DNA from: Hyalella azteca
Lineage: Eukaryota > Arthropoda > Malacostraca > Amphipoda > Hyalellidae
Assembly (NCBI RefSeq): GCF_000764305.2
Contig: NW_025931829.1
Location: 62,001 to 126,000, forward strand
Length of the DNA: 64,000 bases
Direction: 5' to 3'
Shown here: in pieces, positions 47,633 through 60,250 of the stretch
Layout: every line of letters begins with the position of its first letter
Numbering within the stretch: position 1 is the stretch's first letter
Position numbers and translations under genes: made by a program
The notes under the pieces: generated by a model
What the model saw: only the letters and a program-made list of their open reading frames with translations
The model's database searches: none
Told to the model about the DNA's origin: nothing

Positions 47633-48830
47633 TAATTTTTAACACTCGTGTAAACACCGAGAATTCAAGAAGACTCATTTTAAGGCCAATGGCGCTCATT
47701 GGTCTTCGCTCGTATAGCGAATGAATAAACAAGCTCGGCGCAGGAAAGTTTTAGTCATGCGACAAGTTTGGCCGCGGCAACAAAACTACGTCGATTTTAA
47801 AGAAAAATGGCACTCGTTTGCAGGGGAAGGGAGAGAATAGCGTGTCTCGGACTCAGCGGTAGGCCAGATTTGAAAAAGGTGTTTGAAATTAGCATTTTCT
47901 GCGTGAGTTCGCGCGAATAAATTCCAGTTTGTTCGAATTGTTCAGTTTCGAAAAAATTTCTATGTTATTTAGCTGTGCGAGGTGCAAATTAAACTTATTC
48001 AAAGTTAAATTAAAGTTTTTACTCACAAAAAATTTGGTTGGCTGACAACGAAAAATATTAAACGTTCTTTTTCAATACCTACCTAGCTTAGTATTCGAAA
48101 TTTAATTAGTGTAACAGAAAGGAATTAATGATTGCACGAATTTTTTGGGTTAAAATAGTGCTTCACAAAAATTTAACGGTCTTAATTTTCAGTATAAGTA
48201 AACTTTACATGCATTTGAGTTAATTTAAATCCTAAGATGAAAAAATTTTAAAGGCATTTTTCTTTGTTTAGAATTATCACCGAGAGTTGATAGCATTTAT
48301 AGAATGGGCAATATTTTACTCATTGTTTGCACTCATAGTTTTATTAGTTACTCAATCGTCAATCATATTTACTCACATTCAAGCGTCATGCTGTGGATTT
48401 CGAGAACTAGAATTAAGTAGAAAAAGTTGTAACTAATATAGGAGAGAAAAATTAATGACTTTATTTTCACAGATTGCCAAAACTGCATCGATCCTATAGA
48501 GTAGATGCCGAAATTCTTGACGAGATAAGTTTGTATCGGATAAAACCACCGAAAATTAACATTTTAATACGGAAAATTAGTTTTCGAACCAAGAAATTCA
48601 TAAGTTAAAATAAACATGGTTAAATAAATGAATTTAAGATAAAATATTTGAATAAATATGCAAAATAAAGTCAGTGTCGGATGAGATTCCTACATTCCAC
48701 GAGCACGACTATGAGTTTTTGCAAGGATATACGGCAGCAAATCCCAGAAGGAGCGAGCAAATATCCTCTTCGTTGCCCGCATAAGAAAAATGGACACCAG
48801 TTTCCGGTGACGCGATCCGAGACCAGAGCT

Positions 48831-49340
48831 ATTTTGTCGGAGTAACCCCAGGCCGCTCGACTACTGCAACACAGCTATTCCCAGACTTGTATTTTGTCGG
48901 AGTAACCTCAGGCCGCTCGAATACTGCAACACAGCTATTCCCAGACTAGTATTTTGTCGAGGTAACCTCAGGCCGCTCGAATCCCAGACTAGTATTTTGT
49001 CGAGGTAACCTCAGGCTGCTCGACTACTGACACACAGCTATTCCCAGACTAGTATTTTGTCGAGGTAACCTCAGGCCGCTCGACTTCTGCAACTCAGCTA
49101 TTCCCAGACTAGTATTTTGTCGGAGTAACCTCAGGCCGCTCGACTTCTGCAACTCAGCTATTCCCAGACTAGTATTTTGTCGGAGTAACCTCAGGCCGCT
49201 CGACTACTGCAACACAGCTATTCCCAGACTAGTATTTTGTCGGAGTAACCTCATGGCGCTCGACTACTGCAACACGGCTATTCCTAGACTAGTATTTTGT
49301 CGATGTAACCTCAGGCCGCTCGAATACTGCAACACGGCTA
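48831..49340. repeat. 60-bp minisatellite, 9 copies, one shortened
   Basis: ATTTTGTCGG or ATTTTGTCGA starts at 48831, 48891, 48951, 48994, 49054, 49114, 49174, 49234 and 49294. All steps are 60 bp except one of 43 bp, where the ACTACTGCAACACAGCT part is missing. Each unit has GTAACCTCAGGCCGCTCGA and CTATTCCCAGACTAGT. Two sub-variants, GTCGGAGTAACC and GTCGAGGTAACC, occur in blocks. Confidence 0.97.
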
Positions 49341-49719
49341 ACCTCACACGAGATGCAAATAAACTTTTATATTGATCGACATTCTTAATTAAGGAAGTTA
49401 ACCTGATGATTACTGGAATAATAGAAAAAATCACATTTCAGTCGTGTATTTACATAATTTAAACTTGAATTAATTTTGTACATTTTATTCGTAGGAAGAA
49501 CAATGTCCTGCGAGCCGCAATTCAACATAAGAATTCTTTTTCGCCTTCTACTGTCACTATGTCAGCTCCGACTAACGTCATTATATTTTATTGATAGGAT
49601 TAACCTCGTGCGTAACTCAGCGCTCGCTTCCTTATTCATTCTGTTTATTCTCACAGACCAAGTAATTGTTACGTTGTATGGCGATCTCATGGACGCCTCT
49701 ATGATCATGCCCTCTATGT
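49341..49719. other. Unannotated stretch between two arrays
   Basis: No supported gene. The ORF at 49476-49874 runs into the next array. Confidence 0.4.
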
Positions 49720-49925
49720 ACTCACTGTTACTGGTATTCTATAATAAATGTACCATCCATATACCCACTGTTACTGGGCACTCTCTAAAAATGTACCTTT
49801 CATGTACTCACTGGTACGGGTACTATGCAAAAAATGCACCACTCATATACTCACTGTTACTGGGAACTAGCTAACAAATGCCCGTGTACTCAATGGTACA
49901 AAGTACTATGTAATAAATATACCCC
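49720..49925. repeat. 43-bp minisatellite, about 5 copies
   Basis: ACTCACTGTTACTGG or a variant starts at 49720, 49763, 49806 and 49849 (43-bp steps), then at 49888. Each is followed by an ATAATAAATGTACCA-like half. Copies are quite diverged. Confidence 0.9.
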
Positions 49926-50089
49926 CCATTGAGCCCTTATGCCACTGCCGGTATTGCACGAGTTCAATAATAAAGAAGCTGCGGTCGCTCACAATGTTTG
50001 GCCGAGTGCTGAACAAATGAGCGCACGTCACGCGTCTGCGAGGTGTGCATGTCGCTGCCCCATTGATTGTTCATAATGAATGCAGGTAC

Positions 50090-50455
50090 ATGTTCCCTGC
50101 ATGTTTATTTGGCGCAATGCAGCCACGTAACATGTACCCTACATGTTTATTTGCCGCAATGCAGCCACGCAACATGTACCCTACATGTTTATTTGCCGCA
50201 ATGCAGCCACGCAACATGTTCCCTACATGTTTATTTGGCGCAATGCAGCCACGCAACATGTTCCCTACATGTTTATTTGGCGCAATGCAGCCACGCAACA
50301 TGTTCCTTGCATTTTTATTTGGCGCAATGCAGCCACGCAACATGTTCCCTGCATGTTTATTTGGCGCAATGCAGCTACGCAACATGTTCCTTGCATTTTT
50401 ATTTGGTGCAATGCAGCCACGCAACATGTTGTCTGCATGTTTATTTGGCGCAATG
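50090..50455. repeat. 42-bp minisatellite, about 9 copies
   Basis: GCGCAATGCAGCCACGCAAC followed by ATGTTCCCTACATGTTTATT repeats every 42 bp (14 codons). All forward frames and two reverse frames stay open, giving five overlapping ORFs of 65-169 codons rich in C, H, M and F. These are artefacts of the frame-preserving unit. Variants include GCCGC for GGCGC and CATTTTT for CATGTTT. Confidence 0.97.
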
Positions 50456-51039
50456 CAGACACTCAGCGTTACAATACCAAACTACCGTAATTCTACCAAA
50501 TTTCAAAATTATTCAAATTTTCAGTTTTTTTTTAATTTTGAACTGTAAAGAAGGATTCCAATTAGCAAATAATTAAATCGCGGAAATAATATGATAGTGC
50601 CTTGTAAATTAAATTACTTAAATTCTCATGAATATGGACTATCATGAAGTTCTAACTTATTTATCCCAGAGTTATTGATTACGAATCTTGTCTCGTATTT
50701 TTTTCAGCGTTCCTGTCGGATAAAAAATTATTATATTTTTACACTGCTTGGTGCTGCCGAGGCGCGATTCGGCACTATCGACCTTCAGATCTCAGCACTC
50801 GGCAGCTAAAAAAATAAGAAAGATTATTAATGTCATTATGGGCATGCTTGGGCATAAAGCTGGGAAGGCTACAGTTGAAGAAGGCTTTTACGCAATACAT
50901 GTCTATAGTAGCTTTCAGAAACATGAATCGAGCATCGATCAGTACCTTTACAGAAACATGAGTCAAGCTATATTGGCATGAAGCATCATGTGTAGAGCTT
51001 CAGTAGCATGCAGCAACATGCATTAATCACAGACCTGCA

Positions 51040-51520
51040 TGCTCCAACGCAAGTCATCTAGCGTGACCAGCATGAACACTTGTGCATCTAGTACAGCTAG
51101 TAGACACTCACGTACATCTAACGTGTCTAGCTACAAAATTTAAAATTATACATCTAGTCGCAACCCACGTGCATTCAGCGTGCATCGCTACTAAATTGTA
51201 CATCCCCTGCATAAAGAAAAAACCCACGTACATCTAACACGCTTAGCTGCTAACTTGTACATCTAGTACGACCAGCAGCAACTCACGTGCATCTAACGTG
51301 TCTAGCTACAACTTGTACATCTACTACAGCTAGCAGCAGTTCACGTATATCTAACGTTCCTCATTACAAACTTGAACATCCACTATCCCCTGCAGTTAGC
51401 TGCAATCCACGTACATATAACGTGCCTGGTTACAAACTTATACATCTCCCACAGCCAGCAGCAACTCACGTGCATCTAACGTGCCTCGCTGCCACTTGTA
51501 CATGTACTTGTACTTGTAGC
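51040..51520. repeat. 57-66 bp degenerate minisatellite, about 8 copies
   Basis: CACGTACATCTAACGTG or a variant starts at 51109, 51166, 51225, 51284, 51342, 51408 and 51467 (steps mostly 57-59 bp, once 66). Each has CTAGCTACAA, ACTTGTACATCTA and CAGCTAGCAGCAACT-like parts. The 121-codon plus ORF at 51287-51652 starts inside the array. Confidence 0.9.
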
Positions 51521-53289
51521 TCGGCTAACAGCAACACAAGAATTCATCAAAAGTGGCTTTCAGTGCAAACAGCAGGAGGTCGTCTAAAGCTAAGTTCCAA
51601 AACAAAGAGAGTCGTTGGAAGTTTTGCTCGTGCATCGAAACAGAGACCTTAAAAGATCGTTAAAACTTTAGACCCTCGCCTAAAAGTCGGGCTGTGCCAA
51701 GTCCCTTATGAAGTTCCCTCAGGCAACGAGGTGACGATGTTTTTTTTTAAGCTATGCAAGTCAAAGCTAGACGACTTTTTATAAGAACCGATAAGGTCTT
51801 AGCGGACCTGAGAGAGGAATTTTCTCGATATCGTCAGGGTATTCGCAGAATTTGAAATATTCTCTTGACTTAACTTTTCAAGCAGTGATTCGCAGGATAT
51901 TTTGTCTGAAGCCTGCTCTTAAAATAAAGGTTTGGTTTATTATATTATTTCGCATCTTGGTTCAAGAGTAAGAATTCTAATAAGCGGCTTGTAAAGATGC
52001 ATATTATCTAAACTTTTTTCCGGTTTTGTCCATTTTTACTTAAATTTACCTCTGCCTGAAGTAAGAATCCCGAAAATGCAGTGCTAAATTCCAAATAATA
52101 TGTATCGGATAGAAAGTGGGAAATTTATGTTGAAATAAGAAACAAATGCATTACTAAGGTCTCATTTCAAAGAAAATCCCACTGACTCAATGGATTTATA
52201 AAGGAAGCAAATAATTTTGCTTCCGTACATGCAACGATGGATCATTCATCGAATTCATTTACTTAATCTATTAAACACTAAAATTTGCCCTTATATCGTA
52301 AGTCAGACTACGAAGCAAAATTCCTCTCTCGAGAGCAACTTAATTGTTATGTTTTCATTCAACTGCTAAAAAATATTAGGCTCATCTATTAATAATATCA
52401 ACCTTAAATTAATCGAAGAAATATGTTACAAAAAAATGTGTTCCCCATCAGCCAACCGTAAATTTCCCAGCGTACACACATCCGCTCCCTGGGCCAGCCA
52501 ACATACATCATGGCAGCGATATTTTTTACGACACTGAGGCGGTTGGCATTACCATTCACCGCGGTATGGAAATTCGGCGGCTAAGCTTCCATTTTTCACT
52601 ATTAGGTAACGGTATAAGGCCTATTATTGCGTAAGTACATGCTTAAATAAAATTTATTAGCGTGCTCACTGCGTGTGCGTGTGGGAGGAACATATGATGG
52701 GTGGACAGAACAACATTTCAACGGCATGTTTAGCAACATGTTGAAGTCAACTGATCAACGCTTTTTCAATGTTGCAAACAAAAATACCTTAGAACTTTCC
52801 AGAGATTCTGCTAAGTAGAAAAGAATATAATTTTTATAAATCTAATTATTCTTTCGCAGTAAGGAGATATAGAAGATGTGCAAATAATTCAATGATAATC
52901 TCGATAAAATAAAGAGCGTAAAAATTAAGTTAATTATTGCGATGCCGAAAAAAACGTACATTATTAAAGATTAGTTAAAATAATCCCTGAAATCTAGCGA
53001 AGCGCTAGAAAGATAGCGTTTGGCCGCCTATAATCCGCTCATAAATTTGAATGATGCAGCGAATACCAACATGAAAAGATTTCATTGACGCAGTGTAGTC
53101 ACGAGCGCGTCTCAGAAATATGATAGGGCCGGGAATGTGTTTTGAAGAGTAAGGATATCATCGGCATAAATCCGGATTAGAATCGGCGCGAGTGGGTCGC
53201 CATAGACGCCGACGAGCGCCAATGGCATCGGAAGAAAATAAATTCCGGCAAGTGGCGTCGGCTTCCTTGTGTATGCATGGAGCACGAGG
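51521..53289. other. Unannotated stretch
   Basis: No gene, array or TIR element was recognised. Confidence 0.4.
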
Positions 53290-53406
53290 GGAGTGAGGGG
53301 AGAGTGGAGGGAGGGGAGAGTGGAGTGAGGGGAGAGTGGAGTGAGGGGAGAGTGGAGTGAGGGGAGAGTGGAGTGAGGGGAGAGTGGAGTGAGGGGAGAG
53401 TGGAGA
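53290..53406. repeat. 17-bp purine-rich minisatellite, about 7 copies
   Basis: GAGTGAGGGGAGAGTGG repeats with almost no variation. The plus strand is purines apart from T at two sites per unit and has a GGGG in each unit. The minus strand reads LHSPLTPLSPHSTLPS-like, an artefact ORF. Confidence 0.97.
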
Positions 53407-53630
53407 AGTGACGTGTGTTAGTTGTGAGGGAAGTGAGCATAGTGACGTGTGTTAGTTGTGAGGGAAGTGAGCATAGTGACGCGTGTTAGTTGTGAGGGAA
53501 GTGAACATAGTGACGCGTGTTAGTTGTGAGGGAAATGAACATAGTGACGTGTGTTAGTTGTGAGGGAAATGAACATAGTGACGTATGTTAGTTGTAAAGG
53601 AAGTGAGAGAAGTTATTCAAGTTATTAGTG
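53407..53630. repeat. 34-bp minisatellite, about 6.5 copies, abutting the previous array
   Basis: TGACGTGTGTTAGTTGTGAG followed by GGAAGTGAGCATAG repeats in 34-bp steps. Variation is mainly GTG/GCG, GAGC/GAAC and GGAAG/GGAAA. It starts directly after the 17-bp array with no spacer. Confidence 0.97.
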
Positions 53631-54899
53631 TTAGTTGTGATGGAAGTTTAAATTCCACTTTGCTCTGGTACAAAAATTGACAACAAACTCTGAGTTACTC
53701 AATAGGAGATACAACGGGCAGCTGACGGCCGGTGATGGGCAAACGTCAGTCCCATTATTTGCTTCAAAATTAGCAAAACAAAAGTAAATTTCAATTTAAC
53801 TTTCAAAACATTAAAATAAGAAAACAAAAGCTCGTTATTATTGATGATATTTTCATTGATATAACTGTAATTGACTTAAATATTCATATGAGCAAAAAAA
53901 AAACTAATATGATCAAATTTACCAGTAACGTAATTTTATTCGCACGATTTTTGAAGGTAGTATGTAACGTTTTTGCGGTTAATTTTATAACGTATTAGCG
54001 AGGGTGACGACACGCGGATGAGGACGCAACGGACGTCGATGGGCGGAAGCGGAAGAGCATTTGATGGCAAAAACTTCTTCGTAATTAGATAAAGAAAAAA
54101 CTGGAACTATAATGAGGTTATTTTATCAACGGATACCTGATAACTATTAGGAGTATCATCTCGTAACGGCCAGGGATGATTAATGATGGAACGAGCACTG
54201 TTTTTACCATTATTGCTTCTCCACTATATTGAAACATTGAAGCCATCAATCATTGGACTGAGCAAAACGTCGCAAATGAAATAAAGTTTAGAACTGAGGA
54301 TAAAAATATAATTCCCAAAATATCAAAGGAAACAGATTAATAATATCGCGACTTAGGGAAAATTAGATCGATAGTTCAGGGAAAAGAAATTCAATACTCA
54401 AGATTAGAAAAGATAGAGGTAGATGCCCAAGGAAAAATGACAAAAAAAATGTTTTCGAAAAAATTAAATCAAATCTTGATTAAACATAATATCCAAACGA
54501 TAACAAAATGTACTTACTCTGAAATCAAGTAAGTAAGCCAAGGATTTTCTTATTATCATGGGGATAATTTTATCTCATAAAGAGTACGCCACTATTAAAT
54601 CACAAGTAATATTTATATTACACCTCATTTTCTTGGTGTCATATTTTTATTCTCTAATATTGAGGATCGGCTATCGTTTTTTTTAATCCTCTACTCATCT
54701 CTCCCAGGTCCCTATATTGTTAATTTATGGAAGCTGATATTTTTTTCATGATAAGATTTTTTTTCTTTTTGCGTGTTGAGCAATCTTCTTCTTTTTTTGA
54801 GATAACATGCTTTGCTCCGTTATAAGTTTGATGATTCAAATAAAAATGATCAACGCTAGGAAAAAAATACAAGTAAAAAGTTATACGCTCTTCAAAAAC
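53631..54899. other. Unannotated AT-rich stretch
   Basis: Nothing recognised. Confidence 0.4.
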
Positions 54900-55265
54900 A
54901 TGTGCACTTGAAAAAATTTGCACGTGAACTAGTGGATCAGCATATGTATATCACCGAAAGTCACATGGTGATGGGAACTGAAGTCACTCGAAAAGTAAAC
55001 AAAAAACAGTGAAAGCAAATATTATTTAGCTTAACACAATGCAAAGAAAGAAATACTCAAGTAAAAAATGTATCAACAGCGGAATTGTTCGGATCGGTAC
55101 TATCGAAAGTCACATGGAGATTGGAATGACAATATCAGGTATTGAAATGTAAAGAAACAAATGGCCTAGCTTCACACTAGGAAAATATTGATATCAATAA
55201 GAAACAAAATGAATCAATATTCGAGTAAAAAAAATGGATCTACGACGGAAATTTTCAGATCGGAA
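54900..55265. repeat. Degenerate ~149-166 bp tandem repeat, about 2.3 copies
   Basis: CGAAAGTCACATGG occurs at 54955 and 55104, and GATCGG at 55092 and 55258. ACTCAAGTAAAAAATG is matched by TTCGAGTAAAAAAAATGG. Old copies with indels. Confidence 0.7.
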
Positions 55266-58200
55266 CAGGGGCGAAAAATTGACCTAAATGGGCGTACTCC
55301 AATTACCGGCTTGGGCAATTAACGAAATTACCGCGACGCCAACAACAGCGGATTATCAATTAACAAAAAATGCCTGGTTTGGATAAGGCCTTCGGTTCCG
55401 GCGGCACGCGGCTGTGATAATATCCTCGGTGACGGATGCATTTCCGATATAAAGAAGCTTGTGAAATACTGTTTGGGGATACCGACTATTATTAAACGTT
55501 ATCGTGGCATTCTAAACAAACTGCAATCAATGTATATTTTCGATTTGTTTGTTTGTGTTTTATTAATTTATCTAATTTAAAGCAGGATTCAACTAACGCT
55601 TATTTGATACATTAACCATTTCCAATCTATCAAAATATTATATAACATCTTAAACTATAAGATTTCTGGCATTCTTATTGAAGTGCTTTGAGTGGCTATA
55701 ATGTATTCATCTTTTACAATACGCGACATAAAAGGTATGTAAAATACTTCAGAAGCTGGGTATCATCTCAACCATGTGGGCATTGAAGAGTTCTGTGGCA
55801 TGGATGCCGAGGCTTGATCAGAAATTTGGCCAGACCACGAGATGTTATGGAGCTCAAGTTGGCCAATTTTGAGTTCAATGGTGCAATTTAGGGCACATTT
55901 CGGCCGAAGCCGCTCGCTGCCTTGCTTAAGGCCTCATGGAAGAAATCATATTACACAAGTCTAATAAAAACTTTTCCTCACCAAACCCAAAGTCAGCTCA
56001 AAAATACCGCGAGATATTTCCGTGCTGGGCACCTTTCGAGTTACAAAAATAGCACCGAAGAATAAGAAGTTTGGAGAGAAAAACCGCCTTGTGAGAAATT
56101 CATCCGAGCTGTCGGCAAGTTGGCAGAAGAGCAGCACGTACTTATAATTCTTACAAAGCATTCAGAACGATGCGGTGCAGGGCAGCTTTCTGCTTCTAGG
56201 TCTACGAAGTCCTATTAAAGAGGTAGGCTTTTCGGGAGCTTATCTTGTCAGTTTCTGAAAGGTAAAAAGTCTCTTGTCAAACCCAGTTGAAGAGTTTGTT
56301 TTTCATCAGCTTCTTTAATTGCTAGGAAATACAGGGGTTGCTGAGGAAGAACTATTAGAATCCAACATATTCTTCAAAAATATTTTTAGGTTAGCGACTG
56401 AAGAAGCAAGAAGATTTGTATTTTGAAGATTGCTGCGCTGCTGATTTATTCCTTACATTAAATTTTCAATATAGAGAAAATTCAAATATAAAATTCACTA
56501 AGCAAATAATTCACAGTTTTCGAACGACTGGACAATTATTTTTTATGAGCCCTCTCGTAATCCACAAGATCTAAATAAAATAAAAAACTTCCTTCATGCC
56601 ATCGATCGCTCTTCTGTATTTCAATTTTAATTCATAAAAATGGATGCTGACAAAATAGCTGTTATGTAGTTGCAACAGCCATGCTTTTGATGTGCGAAAA
56701 TTTTTAGTAATATGTAATTTATACAATACTTATTTTACGTCCATTTCTGCAGGTATAAAAAATGCTCCTCAAAATTTTGTTCAACATTGACTTATCCAAG
56801 CTGAAAATAAGATACCGTTAAGAAAGGGGCCAGACGTAAAGTTCTCGAAACATTTTTATTTTGATTAAACAGATAAAATATTGAATTATGTAAACTTGCT
56901 TGATAAAAAATTTCATTAAATTACACCGAGCGAATGACATAGTTGATTAAAATAAAAATCGATAAGTACTCAAAAATATACTTCCAATCTTAAACCAACC
57001 TTAGTGCTCTCGAACTGCCGAGCACGAGACATAATTCAAACATAAACAAATTCTTCGCTACACCGAGCAATCACCCAAATTGGAAAGAACCAATCACACC
57101 CGCCGACTCTCTTGCCAGCTAATTTCAGCTCAAGTCTATGAAGAGGGAATCAGAATTTTTCTCCTCAGCTTTGGCTCTGTACTCATTGGCTTCGCTCAAA
57201 AAGGCTTCAAAAATCACCATCTGCACTCTGCGATCGGGCGACTCGGTTCAAGGTAATCAGCGAGCTTCCTGAAGTTTAATTGGAACCTCCATTTTGGTGG
57301 CAATCGTCGCCTACTAAAGGCAGATATCCGTTCCAGATATAAAAAGAATCAAGTGATCTTTTTCTCAGAAAGCCCTCCTTTGATTGAGGATCCTAAACTT
57401 GAAGGATGAAACTCATTTGACGGAATAGGAAGATTACTCGTGCAGCGCTCCAGATCAACTCACTGGTTGGGTGCAGCTCAACGCGATCAATGGATTTAAC
57501 TCGCATTAAAATCACCTCTCAAGAATAAGAAGCTGATGCTATAGAAATAATAATAGATTGCGCATTGTTTGTATAAATATTATTTAAGAAGAACACATTT
57601 ATCTCTTCAGAATCAAAATTCTCACTTCCGATGTGTTTCCAAGGGATGTCAGAGACAAGTGGAACCATCTTGTGGTTCTCATGAAATCGTGAATGCATTG
57701 AAAAGTATTTTTCTTTTCTACAAGCAGAAAGTAGTGTGAATGATTTAGAATCCTATCGAAAATTTCGCTCTTAATTTACAGCAAATCGCAAATAAGGCAT
57801 CATCGTTTGAAAAGGTCTCGTATGAATTTTGAATACTTGGCGGGCATTTTCATTTAAATAATCGTTCAGGATAAAAAATTTACCTATTGCATGGGTATCT
57901 TTAAAAATATAAATATGAATGATATATTTTTCTTTAGCATCTCACCAAATCAGAACATACAAACAAACAAAACTGTATCCTCATCGGAACACAAAACTGT
58001 ATCCCAAAGTCCTTACCGCAACGTAGTGTTGCAATTTAAATACTCTTTTACACGCAATTTAATAGTAGAAATTCATACGCGTGTTCACTTTTTAGCAGCA
58101 CAAATCAAATTATGAACTAGAAATCAATTCTCCGATTTTGAGAAGGAAAACTAAGGAGATCTTTTCATTTCGTGAATATTACGTTCAGAAATGCACATCT

Positions 58201-58423
58201 TCTACACCTTATTCGAATTTGACCTTATACAACGGATGCTGTCCGAACATTTGACTTGCATTCCCCCTACAATAGAACCTTTGTTTTCTTATCCCAATTT
58301 ATTCACATCTCAAACTTAGAATAGCAGTACGGTTCGCTCGATTGTATATAACCGAGACCAACTCGCTGCAAGAAATGGCTACAAAAAATGCAAGAAATAC
58401 TTTCAGGAATTGCTCACGTACAA
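55266..58423. other. Unannotated stretch
   Basis: No gene was recognised. ORFs are at most about 74 codons. A slightly less AT-rich part at about 57000-57520 has no ORF of note. Confidence 0.4.
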
Positions 58424-58745
58424 TCATTGGTCACGTATCCCCGTCGACGCTACACACATTGGTCACGTATCCTCGTCTACGCTATATACGTTGGTCACGT
58501 ATCTACGCTGCATGCAGTACATTGGACATGTATCAACGTTGCATACAGTACATTTGACATGTATCAACGCTGCATACAGTACATTGGACATGTATCAACG
58601 CTGCATACAGTACATTGGACATGTATCAACGCTGCATGCAGTACATTGGACATGTATCAACGATCCATTCATTTGTCAAATATTTACGATACATACACTG
58701 GTCACGTATCCAGTCTACATACACTATTCACGCATCAAGTCATAC
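58424..58745. repeat. 31-32 bp minisatellite, about 10 copies in two sub-families
   Basis: The left units read CATTGGTCACGTATC plus a CGTCGACGCTACAC-like half. The middle units read ACATTGGACATGTATCAACG and CTGCATACAGT (31 bp, from about 58512). The right units return to CTGGTCACGTATCCAG. So TCACGTATC and ACATGTATC forms flank each other. The overlapping ORFs (up to 163 codons) come from the repeat. Confidence 0.92.
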
Positions 58746-59344
58746 CTTGGACACGTATAGCTATATTCAGATTGGCGATGCAAGGGAGAAGGAAAGGCTT
58801 CGTTACTGGACCGCCTCTTCTAGTCCATTTGTTCTGTCTTTTTACGGTGGCTCTTGCTGCTTCGTTAGGCAAGAATTAAGATGGAGCTAAGGCACGTCAA
58901 TACAAGACTTCGATTTAAACGAGGGGAGTTTGATTGCCCCTGGAACAGTTAGGATGAAGAAAAGCGTTCTTCTTCTTGTCAGTATTTTTCTTTAACGTTG
59001 GCTTATTTGTTCTCGAATTATAAGTAGGTTTTTCATGGCATTTTTTTGTTAATATTAGATTATTATTTCTATTCTTATTATTTTGATTATTTCTAAACTT
59101 AATAAGAAAATAATTAAATATGCTTATTTAATTTATTTATTTTCAAGAAATTCGCAAAACCTGCGTATTGAGGATCATGGGAAAGATAACGTCGGCCAAG
59201 CATCGTGTTTAAGCTAAATATTACGATAAGATTCAAAATGGAGGTGCAAATGATGAGCCATAAACCAATTAATAATAAGTGACTAACTCCAATAAAATAA
59301 GTGACTAGCTCCAGCAAAATAGAAAGTTCATTTAATACACAGAA
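58746..59344. other. Unannotated stretch
   Basis: No gene. ORFs enter from the neighbouring array and from the foldback element. Confidence 0.4.
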
Positions 59345-59650
59345 CACTGAAAGAAATGGGTGGGTATATAAAACCCATTTAGATGAGTCAACCGTGTTCA
59401 AATGGCGGTGCACTTTTTGACTCACTTGCCCTATTTGGTGTGTCACATTGATCTGTTGCTGGCCCTTTAAATTTCAGGTATGACTCACTTGTGGCGTCAA
59501 AGCGATTCAACGTCACAAGTGAGTCATACCTGGAATTTAAAGGGCCATCAATAGGTCAGAAGGACCCATAAAATGGGGCAAGTGAGTCGAAAAAAACACG
59601 GTTGAATTTCTTCTAAGTGGGTCATGCAGACCCACCCATTTTTCTCCGTG
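59345..59650. mobile_element. 306-bp foldback (hairpin) MITE-like element
   Basis: The left arm (59345-59493) and right arm (59514-59650) are imperfect reverse complements along nearly their whole length. The best-matching parts are the outer AATGGGTGGGT, the middle GACTCACTTGCCC and AACCGTGTT, and the inner TGGCCCTTTAAATT, AGGTATGACTCACTTGTG. About 20 bases separate the arms, ending in a short GTGGCGT/ACGTCAC stem. No transposase is encoded. Flanks CAGAA and AAGTA show no clear target duplication, so the superfamily is open. Two minus ORFs that overlap it are not credible genes. Confidence 0.88.
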
Positions 59651-59884
59651 AAGTAACTCAATAAAAACATATTAGTAACTGAACTAGAGACCACCCTACT
59701 GCCTGTCACTCGCCCATTAAAAAATAATAGCATTCCTGTACAAAGCTCAGCCTTTTGATATAAGAATAAGCAGTCTGTACCTGAACTTATAGTACATTTT
59801 GAATCAGCTTTTGCCAAAACATATTGTATATTTAATATATTGTATATGGACCTACAATCCACTCAGGCCAAATTTTCTGCGCCT

Positions 59885-60250
59885 ATAATCATACCTACCC
59901 AAATTTGCTGTGGCTAAAATCAACCCGTACCTGAATATGCTATGCCTACTGTATAATCATCCCATACCCTAACTTACTGCATCTATAATCATCCCATACC
60001 CTAACTTACTGCATCTATAATCATCCCATACCCTAAGTTACTGCATCTATAATCATCCAATACCCTAAGTTACTGCATCTATAATCTTCCCATACCGTGA
60101 ATTATTATATCCATAATTAATCATCCATGCTTGGTACCCTAAGCCACAGTACTTATATTGATCTCATACCTAAATTTGCTGAGCCTCTATTCATGCCATA
60201 CGCAAATTTGAAGTGTCTACATATATCCGTAGCTAAACTTGTTGCCTGCC
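59885..60250. repeat. 32-bp minisatellite, about 5 good copies in a wider degenerate array
   Basis: CATACCCTAACTTACTGCAT and CTATAATCATCC form a 32-bp unit, best from about 59965 to 60100. Degenerate flanking copies (ATACCTAAATTTGCTGAGCC and similar) extend it on both sides. Contains repeated TACCCTAA, which resembles a telomere-like word only by chance. Confidence 0.9.

Noticed and set aside
50045..50576. Overlapping ORFs of 65-169 codons in five frames
   Set aside because: All come from the 42-bp (14-codon) repeat. A real gene would not be open in five frames at once.
58388..58879. 163-codon ORF with repeated CINAAYSTLDMYQ-like text
   Set aside because: It follows the 31-bp array. Companion ORFs in other frames show the same repeat.
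59965..60100. TACCCTAA words as an internal telomere tract
   Set aside because: The word occurs once per 32-bp unit and not as a short tandem telomere repeat.
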